The notes: generated by a model from the sequence alone, not told the origin. Positions 1-5,542 are shown, counted from the first letter of the stretch. The stretch is 8,520 nt of DNA from Chitinophagaceae bacterium (GCA_025362915.1 JANYEU010000158.1:1-8520); one strand, 5' to 3'. Program-made: numbers and translations.

Positions 1-110
1 AGAGTCTGGGGGAAATAAATGAAGAAGATAGGGTGAAAATGACCATATTTACAGCGGCAGAAAAAAGCTTTTATCAATCAACAACCCAAATGGAGTTGTT
101 TAGTAGTTAA
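1..110 (+). CDS. C-terminal fragment of an unrecognised protein
   Basis: The reading frame whose codons begin at position 3 is open from the window edge to a TAA at 108-110 and gives about 35 residues ending in ...QMELFSS. No motif is recognisable, so no function is offered. A strong hairpin-plus-T terminator 42 bp downstream supports this being the true 3' end of a gene. The start and most of the protein lie outside the window. Confidence 0.6.
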   Translation, partial: SLGEINEEDRVKMTIFTAAEKSFYQSTTQMELFSS

Positions 111-151
111 ATAACCTGTCAACCTATATCAGGCAGGAACAAGTTATATAA

Positions 152-201
152 GAAAGAGGCAGTTAGAAAGATAACACTTCCTGACTGCCTCTTTCCTTTT
201 T
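152..201 (+). terminator. Rho-independent terminator after the first partial gene
   Basis: The arms at 152-170 and 177-195 pair over 19 positions. The outer 12 bp (GAAAGAGGCAGT with ACTGCCTCTTTC) are perfect; the inner part holds one G-U pair and one mismatch. The loop is 6 nt (171-176) and TTTTT follows at 197-201. This is a textbook intrinsic terminator for transcription coming from the left and separates the first gene from the AraC gene. Confidence 0.85.
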
Positions 202-232
202 GACTTTTGACTTTAGACATTTGACTTTTACC
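198..232. repeat. Tandem heptamer repeat, five units
   Basis: Five consecutive 7-mers read TTTTGAC, TTTTGAC, TTTAGAC, ATTTGAC, TTTTACC: two perfect units followed by three with one or two changes each. The array starts in the T-tract of the terminator and lies 58 bp before the AraC start codon. Seven-base tandem arrays of this composition sit in intergenic DNA of many bacteria. A regulatory role for this one is unproven. Confidence 0.75.
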
Positions 233-290
233 TCATATCCATTATCTCTTATCTATTTAAAAAAGACTACATTACACCCAAAAAGCTACT

Positions 291-851
291 ATGAAGCTAT
301 ACATAAAATACATGGTAAGCCTTCGTTGCAAGATGATTGTGAAGCAGGAATTGGAAACATTGGGGCTAAGACATGGCATGATAGACTTGGGCGAAGTGGA
401 GATAAAGGAGGCATTTGACCATGAAGAGCATGAGAAGCTACGGTTAGCCTTATTGAGATATGGTTTGGAACTGCTGGAAAATAAAAAAGCGGTAATGATA
501 GAACGGATTAAGAGCATGGTGATAGAAATGGTGCATTATTCGGATGATTTTCCTTTGCATAAGAATTCTGAATTCCTAAGCGAAAAACTAAACCAGAACT
601 ATACCCATCTAGCTACCATTTTTTCGGAAGCATGTGGCATTACATTAGAAAAGTACATTATTGCACATAAAATAGAAAAAGCAAAGGAGCTGATAATTTA
701 TGATGAACTGAACCTTACGGAAATTTCTTATAAACTTGGTTACAAGAATGTTTCGCACTTGTCTAGCCAGTTTAAAAAGATGACAGGACTAACCCCTAGT
801 TTTTTTAAACTATTAAAGGAGAAAAGACGTATTGCCTTAGAAAACCCGTGA
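291..851 (+). CDS. AraC-family transcriptional regulator
   Basis: This 186-residue protein has an AraC/XylS-type double helix-turn-helix in its C-terminal half. The first helical unit lies around residues 101-135 (NYTHLATIFSEACGITLEKY) and the second around 141-173 (NLTEISYKLGYKNVSHLSSQ, then FKKMTGLTPSFFK). The N-terminal 80 residues (MVSLRCKMIVKQELETLGL and onward) are not a cupin sugar-binding domain. They match the short N-terminal region I associate with a Bacteroidota-specific AraC subgroup, so the inducer is unknown. I take the ATG at 291; an internal ATG at 312 is possible, but residues before it (LYIKY) look like family sequence. No Shine-Dalgarno is visible, as is usual in the phylum. 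The stop codon overlaps the first copy of a promoter motif also found upstream of the CsbD-like and ice-binding genes, which makes this protein the leading candidate to bind that motif. Confidence 0.93.
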   Translation: MKLYIKYMVSLRCKMIVKQELETLGLRHGMIDLGEVEIKEAFDHEEHEKLRLALLRYGLELLENKKAVMIERIKSMVIEMVHYSDDFPLHKNSEFLSEKLNQNYTHLATIFSEACGITLEKYIIAHKIEKAKELIIYDELNLTEISYKLGYKNVSHLSSQFKKMTGLTPSFFKLLKEKRRIALENP

Positions 852-911
852 ATTATGTAAATGTTTCCTATATTTCTATAACACCTGCACTACCATACCC
901 TCCCACCTTTA
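848..911 (+). promoter_or_regulatory. Composite promoter/operator, copy 1 (PRC-barrel gene)
   Basis: GTGAATTATGTAAAT begins at 848, a weaker second half-site ATTTCTATAAC sits at 872-882, and CCACCTTTA covers 903-911. The two half-sites are 21 bp apart, and the last block starts exactly 55 bp after the first base, as in the copies at 2039 and 5479. The last block resembles the Bacteroidota -7 element (TAnnTTTG) with A for the final G. No TTTG -33 element is seen, which fits an activator-dependent promoter with the second half-site next to -33. The element overlaps the TGA (849-851) of the AraC gene and lies 38 bp before the PRC-barrel start. Binding by that AraC protein is inference. Confidence 0.72.
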
Positions 912-949
912 CTGCGCAATAATTCAGTTGCAAAAAATACTTAATTATC

Positions 950-1309
950 ATGGCAACTTTTGCACAAGACAATCTTACCGGCATCAACAACGAAGGGTCT
1001 GATGCCAATAATCCATTAAGATATTTAACGGCTTCCTCCATTATAGGTGATGCTGTTTTAAATGAACATAGAGAAAGCATGGGCACCATCAAAGACATCA
1101 TGCTAGACATTACCAATGGCAGCATCAGGTATTATATCATTGAGTTTGGAGGATTTTTAGGAGTAGGTACAAAATATTTTTCCATTCCCTTTGGCATCCT
1201 TATTGTAAATCCTGAAGAAAAGCGTTTGTTTTTAATCAAAAAAAGGAAATGCTTGAAAATGCCCCGGGCTTCGATTTGGATCACTGGCCAGATACAAACA
1301 GCCATCTAG
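950..1309 (+). CDS. PRC-barrel domain protein, frameshifted near its C-terminus
   Basis: The 119-residue reading frame contains a PRC-barrel fold at about residues 26-98 (SSIIGDAVLNEHRESMGTIK, then DIMLDITNGSIRYYIIEFGG and KYFSIPFGILIVNPEEKRLF). PRC-barrels are small beta domains found in the photosynthetic reaction-centre H subunit, RimM and many stand-alone bacterial stress or envelope proteins. The stand-alone form fits here, and no signal peptide is seen. After residue 98 the frame turns to unrelated sequence (KCLKMPRASIWITGQIQTAI). The expected ending lies in the -1 frame, from an A7 run at 1238-1244 to a TGA at 1339-1341. Adding one A restores a protein of about 130 residues. This is either a recent inactivating deletion, a sequencing error in the homopolymer, or slippage. 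It is driven by composite promoter copy 1. Confidence 0.82.
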   Translation: MATFAQDNLTGINNEGSDANNPLRYLTASSIIGDAVLNEHRESMGTIKDIMLDITNGSIRYYIIEFGGFLGVGTKYFSIPFGILIVNPEEKRLFLIKKRKCLKMPRASIWITGQIQTAI

Positions 1310-1341
1310 GCAGGGTATATGAATACTGGAGTTTTGTTTGA
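1243..1341 (+). other. Displaced C-terminal coding segment of the PRC-barrel gene
   Basis: In the frame starting at 1243 the codons give KEMLENAPGFDLDHWPDTNS followed by HLGRVYEYWSFV and a TGA at 1339-1341. This is the acidic, aromatic tail (APGFDLDHWP) that I recognise from stand-alone PRC-barrel proteins. It is the direct continuation of the 950 gene once one A is added to the A7 run at 1238-1244. It has no start of its own. Confidence 0.8.
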
Positions 1342-1463
1342 TAAAAACCCAATGTGAGATAGTTTAATTATAAGATGTTTCAGCAAGTTGTTATGTAAGT
1401 TCATAATGTAAAGCTTTTTACAATCAAATTTCAGTAGTAACATGCTGGCAAACGTTTATATCA

Positions 1464-1874
1464 ATGAAGAAAATATATAGGCTAATAGAGCATGGTTTTG
1501 AGAAGTTGACTTCTATTGCAATACTCACACTCGGCAACTCCATTACTTTTATTGTGGCATTTGGTACGGTTCTTTACTGGTTTAGCAATCCTCAGTTTGC
1601 TCATCATGATATACACGATAAGATTGGGGATTTGATACTTGGACTTACGTTTTTGTCGCTCTTTGTGATACAGAAATCATTCAACCGTTTTTCAGCCGCA
1701 CTGCATTTAAAGATAAATGAATTGATTGCCTCCAATGCGGACGCCAGCAACAAATTGATCAGTGTGGAAGAAAAGACTGAACATGAAATAGCTGAATTGT
1801 CTAAGGAATATGCAGAATTGGTTGAAATTGCACACAAGGAAGCGGAAGAGAAAAAAGAAGACAATACCGTTTAA
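1464..1874 (+). CDS. Low-affinity iron permease family small membrane protein
   Basis: The 136-residue product resembles the low-affinity iron/copper permease family (PF04120 type). It has two membrane segments, about residues 19-40 (AILTLGNSITFIVAFGTVLY) and 54-71 (IGDLILGLTFLSLFVIQK). The family-like stretch QKSFNRFSAALHLKINELIA follows, with its conserved N/R and LKxxELI. The remainder, residues 98-132, is a charged Glu/Lys helix likely to form a cytoplasmic coiled coil. The family was named for a yeast iron transporter; in bacteria transport is not established, and a membrane-associated stress role is equally possible. It sits between two genes of the proposed AraC regulon but has no clear copy of the motif upstream. 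Confidence 0.82.
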   Translation: MKKIYRLIEHGFEKLTSIAILTLGNSITFIVAFGTVLYWFSNPQFAHHDIHDKIGDLILGLTFLSLFVIQKSFNRFSAALHLKINELIASNADASNKLISVEEKTEHEIAELSKEYAELVEIAHKEAEEKKEDNTV

Positions 1875-1949
1875 AATGCGCCCACCTTTTCGATCTCAAC
1901 GATTTATGTCTTACCCCGCAACCATTTAGGATCTAGGCATAAGGTTGAA

Positions 1950-1980
1950 CCCAATTAAATCATTAACAATGATTAATGGG
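1950..1980. repeat. Hairpin in the spacer before the CsbD-like remnant
   Basis: AATCATT (1958-1964) and AATGATT (1968-1974) form a perfect 7-bp stem with a 3-nt loop. Pairing continues outward to CCC (1950-1952) with GGG (1978-1980) if two bulged A residues are allowed. No T-run follows, so it is a poor intrinsic terminator. It may still end or stabilise the 1464-1874 transcript. Nothing else was recognised in the 164-bp spacer 1875-2038. Confidence 0.4.
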
Positions 1981-2038
1981 TGGATATGATTTTCTACATC
2001 AAAAGCATTCTTTCAGCCTATTTTATTTTGAGAAACCC

Positions 2039-2102
2039 GTGAATTATATAAATAATTCCAGTAATTATATAACATTTAAAGTAAATAAGCAACCCACCTT
2101 TA
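2039..2102 (+). promoter_or_regulatory. Composite promoter/operator, copy 2 (CsbD-like gene)
   Basis: This is the clearest copy. GTGAATTATATAAAT begins at 2039, and the second half-site AATTATATAAC is at 2063-2073. It repeats the ten bases at 2042-2051 exactly, 21 bp downstream. CCACCTTTA lies at 2094-2102. The spacing from the first base to the last block (55 bp) is identical to copies 1 and 3. The bases ACCC before GTGAATT are shared with copy 1. The start codon of the CsbD-like remnant follows 38 bp after the element, giving a short leader. The tandem 21-bp repeat is the geometry expected of an AraC-type dimer lying on one face of the helix. Confidence 0.75.
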
Positions 2103-2140
2103 CATTGTTTAAAATATCTAATTAATTGAAATTTTTTACA

Positions 2141-2311
2141 ATGAAAGCAACAATATTAAAAGGTAAGTGGAATGAACTAAAGGGTTCAATGAAACAATAT
2201 ATTGGCGTATTAATAGGCAATGATTACCTCTCGTGAACGGGTAAAAAAGATAAGAGGCTTGGCAGATTACAAATTAAACTTGGCAAATAGAGAGATGAGA
2301 TTTTAAAATTT
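2141..2311 (+). pseudogene. CsbD-like general stress protein, inactivated by two stops
   Basis: From ATG 2141 the frame reads MKATILKGKWNELKGSMKQ, the typical start of CsbD-family proteins (small, hydrophilic, stress-induced, about 60 residues). A TGA at 2234-2236 ends it after 31 codons. The same frame resumes the family sequence GKKDKRLGRLQIKLGK, meets a TAG at 2288-2290 where the family normally has the Thr/Ser of GKTREE, and continues RDEILKF. The segment between DYLS and GKKD is one residue shorter than expected, which suggests a small indel pair near 2231-2242. Two separate lesions make sequencing error less likely than decay. The promoter (copy 2) is intact, so the remnant may still be transcribed; read-through into the gene at 2379 is possible. 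Confidence 0.82.
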
Positions 2312-2378
2312 CCACTTTTTAAATCCTCTGATTCATTAATAAAATTACATACTTCAAAAATCTTAAATAATAAATAGA

Positions 2379-2879
2379 ATGACGCAGGTAAAAGATACAA
2401 ATGATGATAAAAATTGTAAAGCAGAAAATAGCAAAGGATTAATATATAAACTAAATACATGGCAGGGTGCTGTATCAATAGGTGCATTAGCCGCCATTGC
2501 TTTATTTTCTTTTTCATCCTTTGCCAGAAGGATTCGTTTTCAAACATCGGCAATAGTTCCTGCCGCACGTGGATATGCAAAAGTAAACTTGGATAGGAAC
2601 AATAATTACAATGTGTACATAACCCTAAAAGATTTGGCAGAACCCGAAAGGCTTACGCCGGCAAAACATAGCTATATAGTTTGGCTTGTGGCAGAAGATG
2701 ACTCCACAAGAAATATCGGTCAAATCAAAACTTCGGCGGCGCTTTTGTCTGGTGCATTAAAGGCGTCTTTTGAAACAGTATCCATTACCAAACCAGTTAA
2801 ACTATTTATTACTGCCGAAGATGATGCAAGAACTCAATTTCCGGGTAGTGTAATGGTATTGACAACAAATGAATTTTAG
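2379..2879 (+). CDS. Membrane-anchored hypothetical protein (anti-sigma C-terminal-like)
   Basis: This 166-residue protein has a short charged N-terminus, one hydrophobic segment at about residues 29-48 (GAVSIGALAAIALFSFSSFA) and a predicted periplasmic domain of about 115 residues. That domain carries the stretches SAIVPAARGYAKVNLDRNNN, YIVWLVAEDDSTRNIGQI and LFITAEDDARTQFPGSVMVL. The pattern (VWLVxED, then a predicted small beta sandwich) recalls the extracellular domain of RskA-type anti-sigma factors, but the cytoplasmic sigma-binding domain is absent. It should not be called an anti-sigma factor. Similar stand-alone proteins occur in Bacteroidota stress clusters. It lies 51 bp before the DUF5670-type gene and probably shares its transcript. 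No promoter of the composite type lies directly upstream; transcription may come from the CsbD promoter. Confidence 0.75.
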   Translation: MTQVKDTNDDKNCKAENSKGLIYKLNTWQGAVSIGALAAIALFSFSSFARRIRFQTSAIVPAARGYAKVNLDRNNNYNVYITLKDLAEPERLTPAKHSYIVWLVAEDDSTRNIGQIKTSAALLSGALKASFETVSITKPVKLFITAEDDARTQFPGSVMVLTTNEF

Positions 2880-2930
2880 AATCAACAAATAGAAACAACA
2901 ATTTATTATAAACAATTAAAAATAAATAAA

Positions 2931-3086
2931 ATGGGAAACTTACTTTATGCAATCGCAGTGATAATGATAATTCTTTGGGTAATTGGCTTCTTTGCCTATA
3001 GTGCAGGATCAATAATCCATATCCTGTTGGTAATAGCAATAATATCTATTTTGCTAAGGCTAATTCAAGGAAGGAGAATAGATTAA
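2931..3086 (+). CDS. Small lmo0937/DUF5670-type membrane protein
   Basis: The frame from ATG 2931 to TAA 3084-3086 encodes 51 residues: MGNLLYAIAVIMIILWVIGF, then a short turn FAYSAGSIIH, then ILLVIAIISILLRLIQGRRI and a final D. This two-helix hairpin with the LLY-IAVI-I-LW-IGF and IHILLVIAII--LLRLI signatures is the lmo0937/DUF5670 family. These are tiny integral membrane proteins of unknown function found in many stress loci. The second helix ends in basic residues, so both termini are probably cytoplasmic. It follows the 2379-2879 gene by 51 bp on the same strand, consistent with an operon. Confidence 0.88.
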   Translation: MGNLLYAIAVIMIILWVIGFFAYSAGSIIHILLVIAIISILLRLIQGRRID

Positions 3087-3162
3087 ACCTTGGCGCTATA
3101 GCAGCTGATATCATTAAAAAATATATGACTATCCGCTATCTGGTAATTCATCTTAATCTTCC

Positions 3163-3227
3163 CGTCTTTGCGAGGCAGGAAGCAATCTTTTCAAATAAAT
3201 AAGATTGCTTCCTGCCTCGCAAAGATG
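3163..3227. repeat. Long near-perfect palindrome (REP/MITE-like)
   Basis: The arms 3166-3189 and 3201-3224 are perfect reverse complements over 24 bp, with an 11-nt AT-rich loop (3190-3200). One further pair (3165/3225), a G-T wobble (3164/3226) and a C-G pair (3163/3227) extend the stem to 27. The left arm begins CTTTGCGAGGCAGGAAGCAA. The wording TTGCGAGG..GAAGCAATC resembles a repeated intergenic palindrome seen in many bacterial genomes. There is no T-tail, so it is not a standard terminator. It sits in the 201-bp spacer 3087-3287, which otherwise shows nothing. Confidence 0.85.
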
Positions 3228-3287
3228 TTCATTGGGTTCATAAAAGTTAATACCAAAGAGCGGATAATCATCAAAAAAATAATAATC

Positions 3288-3899
3288 ATGAAAAAGATTA
3301 TACCATTTATGCTGATTGTTGCGCTTGGCTCGTGCGTTAGCTCCACCCAGATAACCAGTAGTTGGCTCATGCCCGGTAAGCATATTGTTATTGCCAATTT
3401 AAACAAAGTTTTAGTGGTTGCCATGTTTAAGAATGAAATAAGCACCCATTTGGCAGAAGATCAGATGGCATCTTATCTAGGAGGAAAGGGGGTGGTTTCG
3501 TATAATTACCTTAATGCCCATTTTCCGAAGAATAATGCGGATGCCATCAGGGACAAGGTTAGGGATGATGGTTTTGATGGTGTTATTACCATGAGGTTGA
3601 TAGATGCAGAAAAAGAAAAGGTATACAACCCCAGCAATTTCGAATTGTATCCTCCCTACTATTCAAATTTCAGTGGCTATTACTTCCGGAATTTTCCATA
3701 CTACTCTACAGAGGGTTACTATACTGCTACCAAGATATTTACGGTAGAGACCAATGTTTTTTCTATCAAGGAAGATAAGATTGTGTGGACAGGCATCACT
3801 AAAACAACAGATCCGGATGGTGTTGAAAAAATGATGAAAGAAACGGCGCATGTTGTTTATAAAAGGATGGTAAAGGAAGGGTTTATCAGTAAGAAATAG
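3288..3899 (+). CDS. Putative lipoprotein of unknown function
   Basis: The 203-residue product starts MKKIIPFMLIVALGSCVSST: a signal peptide with the lipobox LGSC, so Cys16 should be lipidated and the protein held in a membrane facing the periplasm or outside. The mature part has a predicted alpha/beta domain (KVLVVAMFKNEISTHLAEDQ; then DKVRDDGFDGVITMRLIDAE), a tyrosine-rich loop at about 117-146 (YPPYYSNFSGYYFRNFPYYS) and a beta-rich end with NVFSIKEDKIVWTGITKTTD. I know similar unnamed Bacteroidota lipoproteins but no function. The ATG at 3288 is chosen because the lipobox then falls at the normal distance. A longer frame from 3168 would begin inside the palindrome and bury the signal peptide. 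The bases before it are A-rich with no clear Shine-Dalgarno. Confidence 0.85.
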   Translation: MKKIIPFMLIVALGSCVSSTQITSSWLMPGKHIVIANLNKVLVVAMFKNEISTHLAEDQMASYLGGKGVVSYNYLNAHFPKNNADAIRDKVRDDGFDGVITMRLIDAEKEKVYNPSNFELYPPYYSNFSGYYFRNFPYYSTEGYYTATKIFTVETNVFSIKEDKIVWTGITKTTDPDGVEKMMKETAHVVYKRMVKEGFISKK

Positions 3900-4020
3900 A
3901 ATTGGATATATTCAATATTTTTACTAGAAACTTAGCACAGTACATTGCAAGATAATTATGGCTCAAACTTTGATTTATTTAATGTTTGTGACTCAATTTA
4001 TCATTAATTAAAAAAATAGT

Positions 4021-5181
4021 ATGAAAAAGTTATTGTTTATCATTTCGTTTACACTAGGGATATTGGTATCCCCTTCTAAAGTAATCAGTCAGGTTAATAT
4101 AAGTATCACGGCTACCATTGCACCACCAGAATTGCCTGTGTATGTTCAACCACCATGCCCTGTAGATGGGTATTTATGGACGCCTGGTTATTGGGCTTAT
4201 GATGATGGAGATTACTATTGGGTGCCTGGTGTTTGGGTAAGTCCACCACAATCGGGATTTGTATGGACTCCCTTTTATTGGGGTTTTGAGGGTGGTAATT
4301 ATGGATTACATTCTGGCTATTGGGGAAGAGAGGTAGGGTTTTATGGTGGCGTAAACTACGGATATGGTTATGGCGGTTCTGGTTTTTATGGTGGAAGATG
4401 GGAAGGCAATCGTTTTAATTACAATACTGCTGTAGTGAATGTAAATACCACAATTATTCACAACACCTATATAGATAGAACTGTAATAATAAATAATACT
4501 CGAGCCAACGACCATAGGAGTTTTAATGGAGGCGAGCATGGAATTAATGCAAGACCGACCCCAAGGGAACAAGCAGTAATAAAAGAACATCACTTCGCCC
4601 CTACACATGTGCAGACTTCACATGAACATGCTGCACGACAAGATAAAAGTCAGTTTGCTTCTGTAAACCACGGACACCCAGCTACAACTGCTGTAAGTAG
4701 ACCAAGCAATTTTGGTCATTCAAATAATCCTATTCACTCCGTAAATAACTCCACACAACCGCATGGACAGGAAGGTGCCAAACCTCATACACAACCAACA
4801 GCAAACCCTCACATGCAAGGAGGTAATAATAATACGCATCAGCAAAATCACACTTCAAATCCTAGTGCACCCATGCATCAGCAAGCACCCATGAATCATC
4901 CCTATAATGAGGCAAATCAGAATGCGGTGCATAATCAACCAAATAATAATCAGCAACCTGTCAGACAGCAGCCACAACCTATGAGGCATGAGCAATCACA
5001 ACCTCAACCAGAGAGACAAGCACAACCTGTAAGACAAGTTGAGCAACCAGTCAGACAACAACCCCAACAACAACCGAGACAAGTTCAACAACCTGTCAGG
5101 CAACAACCGCAGCAACCACAACGTCAACCGCAACAAGCACCACATGAACGCTCTGCGCAAGAAGAACATGGTCATCGATAG
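4021..5181 (+). CDS. WXXGXW-repeat secreted protein with His/Gln/Pro-rich tail
   Basis: The 386-residue protein opens with a Sec signal peptide (MKKLLFIISFTLGILVSPSK, cleavage probably after VISQ at residue 24). Residues 50-75 carry two WXXGXW motifs, WTPGYW and WVPGVW. A third, altered unit is WTPFYW at 82-87, with SGYWG at 98-102. A Gly/Tyr-rich stretch follows at 105-127 (GVNYGYGYGGSGFYGGRW). Residues 134-160 (AVVNVNTTIIHNTYIDRTVI) look beta-rich. From about 180 to the end the sequence is low-complexity, first His/Asn-rich, then Gln/Pro/Arg with QPVRQ at 312, 335, 342 and 357. The WXXGXW repeat is a known envelope-associated motif of unknown role. The histidine-rich tail could bind metal, and the tail is probably disordered. 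It stands alone, ended by the terminator at 5183. Confidence 0.85.
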   Translation: MKKLLFIISFTLGILVSPSKVISQVNISITATIAPPELPVYVQPPCPVDGYLWTPGYWAYDDGDYYWVPGVWVSPPQSGFVWTPFYWGFEGGNYGLHSGYWGREVGFYGGVNYGYGYGGSGFYGGRWEGNRFNYNTAVVNVNTTIIHNTYIDRTVIINNTRANDHRSFNGGEHGINARPTPREQAVIKEHHFAPTHVQTSHEHAARQDKSQFASVNHGHPATTAVSRPSNFGHSNNPIHSVNNSTQPHGQEGAKPHTQPTANPHMQGGNNNTHQQNHTSNPSAPMHQQAPMNHPYNEANQNAVHNQPNNNQQPVRQQPQPMRHEQSQPQPERQAQPVRQVEQPVRQQPQQQPRQVQQPVRQQPQQPQRQPQQAPHERSAQEEHGHR

Positions 5182-5182
5182 A

Positions 5183-5210
5183 TAAGTAACTGATGTTACT
5201 TAGTTTTTTT
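5183..5210 (+). terminator. Rho-independent terminator of the WXXGXW gene
   Basis: TAAGTAAC (5183-5190) pairs with GTTACTTA (5195-5202) around a TGAT loop, and seven T residues follow at 5204-5210. It begins two bases after the stop codon at 5179-5181. Confidence 0.85.
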
Positions 5211-5228
5211 CACATTAAACAAAAATTA

Positions 5229-5384
5229 CCACATAGGCACACTAGGCACATAGTATTTGCTATTAGTTTAGATAAGAAAACATAGAAAAAAGTTTTACTT
5301 TTTTCTACTCGGGTCTATGTGTACTTTAGTGCAACGTTTTTTACCTTATTTTTCTTTTTCTATGTGACTATTGTGGCTATGTGG
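5229..5384. repeat. Imperfect palindromic element filling the spacer 5211-5478
   Basis: The arms 5229-5253 and 5360-5384 are inverted repeats matching at 22 of 25 positions (outer word CCACATAG / CTATGTGG). Inside them, 5283-5293 (TAGAAAAAAGT) and 5297-5307 (ACTTTTTTCTA) form a perfect 11-bp stem with a TTT loop. The words CACATAG and CTATGTG recur several times. The whole is about 156 bp, lacks any reading frame and looks like a non-autonomous, MITE-type or RNA-hairpin element. CCACATAGGCACATAG-type palindromes are familiar from Bacteroidota intergenic DNA, but the function is not known to me. Confidence 0.7.
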
Positions 5385-5478
5385 AAGAAAAAAGGCGTTA
5401 CTTAGGATGTTGATAAATGTGCGTAAGGTCAGTAACTAAGATATTACTAAGTAACTAGGTGGTTAGGTACAGAAATCT

Positions 5479-5542
5479 GTGAATTATATAAATCTTTTCA
5501 CTAATTGTGTAACGTTTACATGTCATTACTAAACCACCTTTG
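5479..5542 (+). promoter_or_regulatory. Composite promoter/operator, copy 3 (ice-binding gene)
   Basis: GTGAATTATATAAAT begins at 5479, the second half-site AATTGTGTAAC is at 5503-5513, and CCACCTTTG is at 5534-5542. The 21-bp and 55-bp spacings match copies 1 and 2 exactly. Here the last block ends in the canonical TTTG. Unlike the other copies, the start codon follows only 4 bp later (5547). If CCACCTTTG is the -7 element, the transcript would start at or almost at the ATG, making a leaderless mRNA. Confidence 0.75.

Noticed and set aside
1238..1246. Programmed -1 ribosomal frameshift in the PRC-barrel gene
   Set aside because: The 0-frame codons are AAA AAA AGG, so slipping would need poor re-pairing (Arg tRNA on AAG or Lys tRNA on CAA). 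No supporting downstream structure was seen. An indel or polymerase slippage is more likely.
1350..1463. Possible fourth operator before the 1464 gene (AATTATAAGATGTTTC, TTATGTAAG)
   Set aside because: The half-sites are two bases out of register and the TTTA block is about eight bases off, so it does not fit the strict geometry.
1881..1890. Another CCCACCTTTT block after the iron-permease-like gene
   Set aside because: Neither AATTATATAA-like half-site is present at the required upstream distances, and no gene starts nearby.
1875..1951. Minus-strand peptide-like stretch LDPKWLRGKT-stop-IVEIEKVGAF
   Set aside because: It is suggestive of a gene remnant, but too short and interrupted by a stop; no family recognised.
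2224..2580. Minus-strand open frame of 118 codons with hydrophobic stretches
   Set aside because: It lies opposite the CsbD remnant and the 2379-2879 gene, both of which show family-like sequence on the plus strand.
3168..3287. N-terminal extension of the lipoprotein gene from a TTG at 3168
   Set aside because: It would start within the palindrome and place the signal peptide and lipobox internally; the ATG at 3288 puts the lipobox Cys at residue 16.
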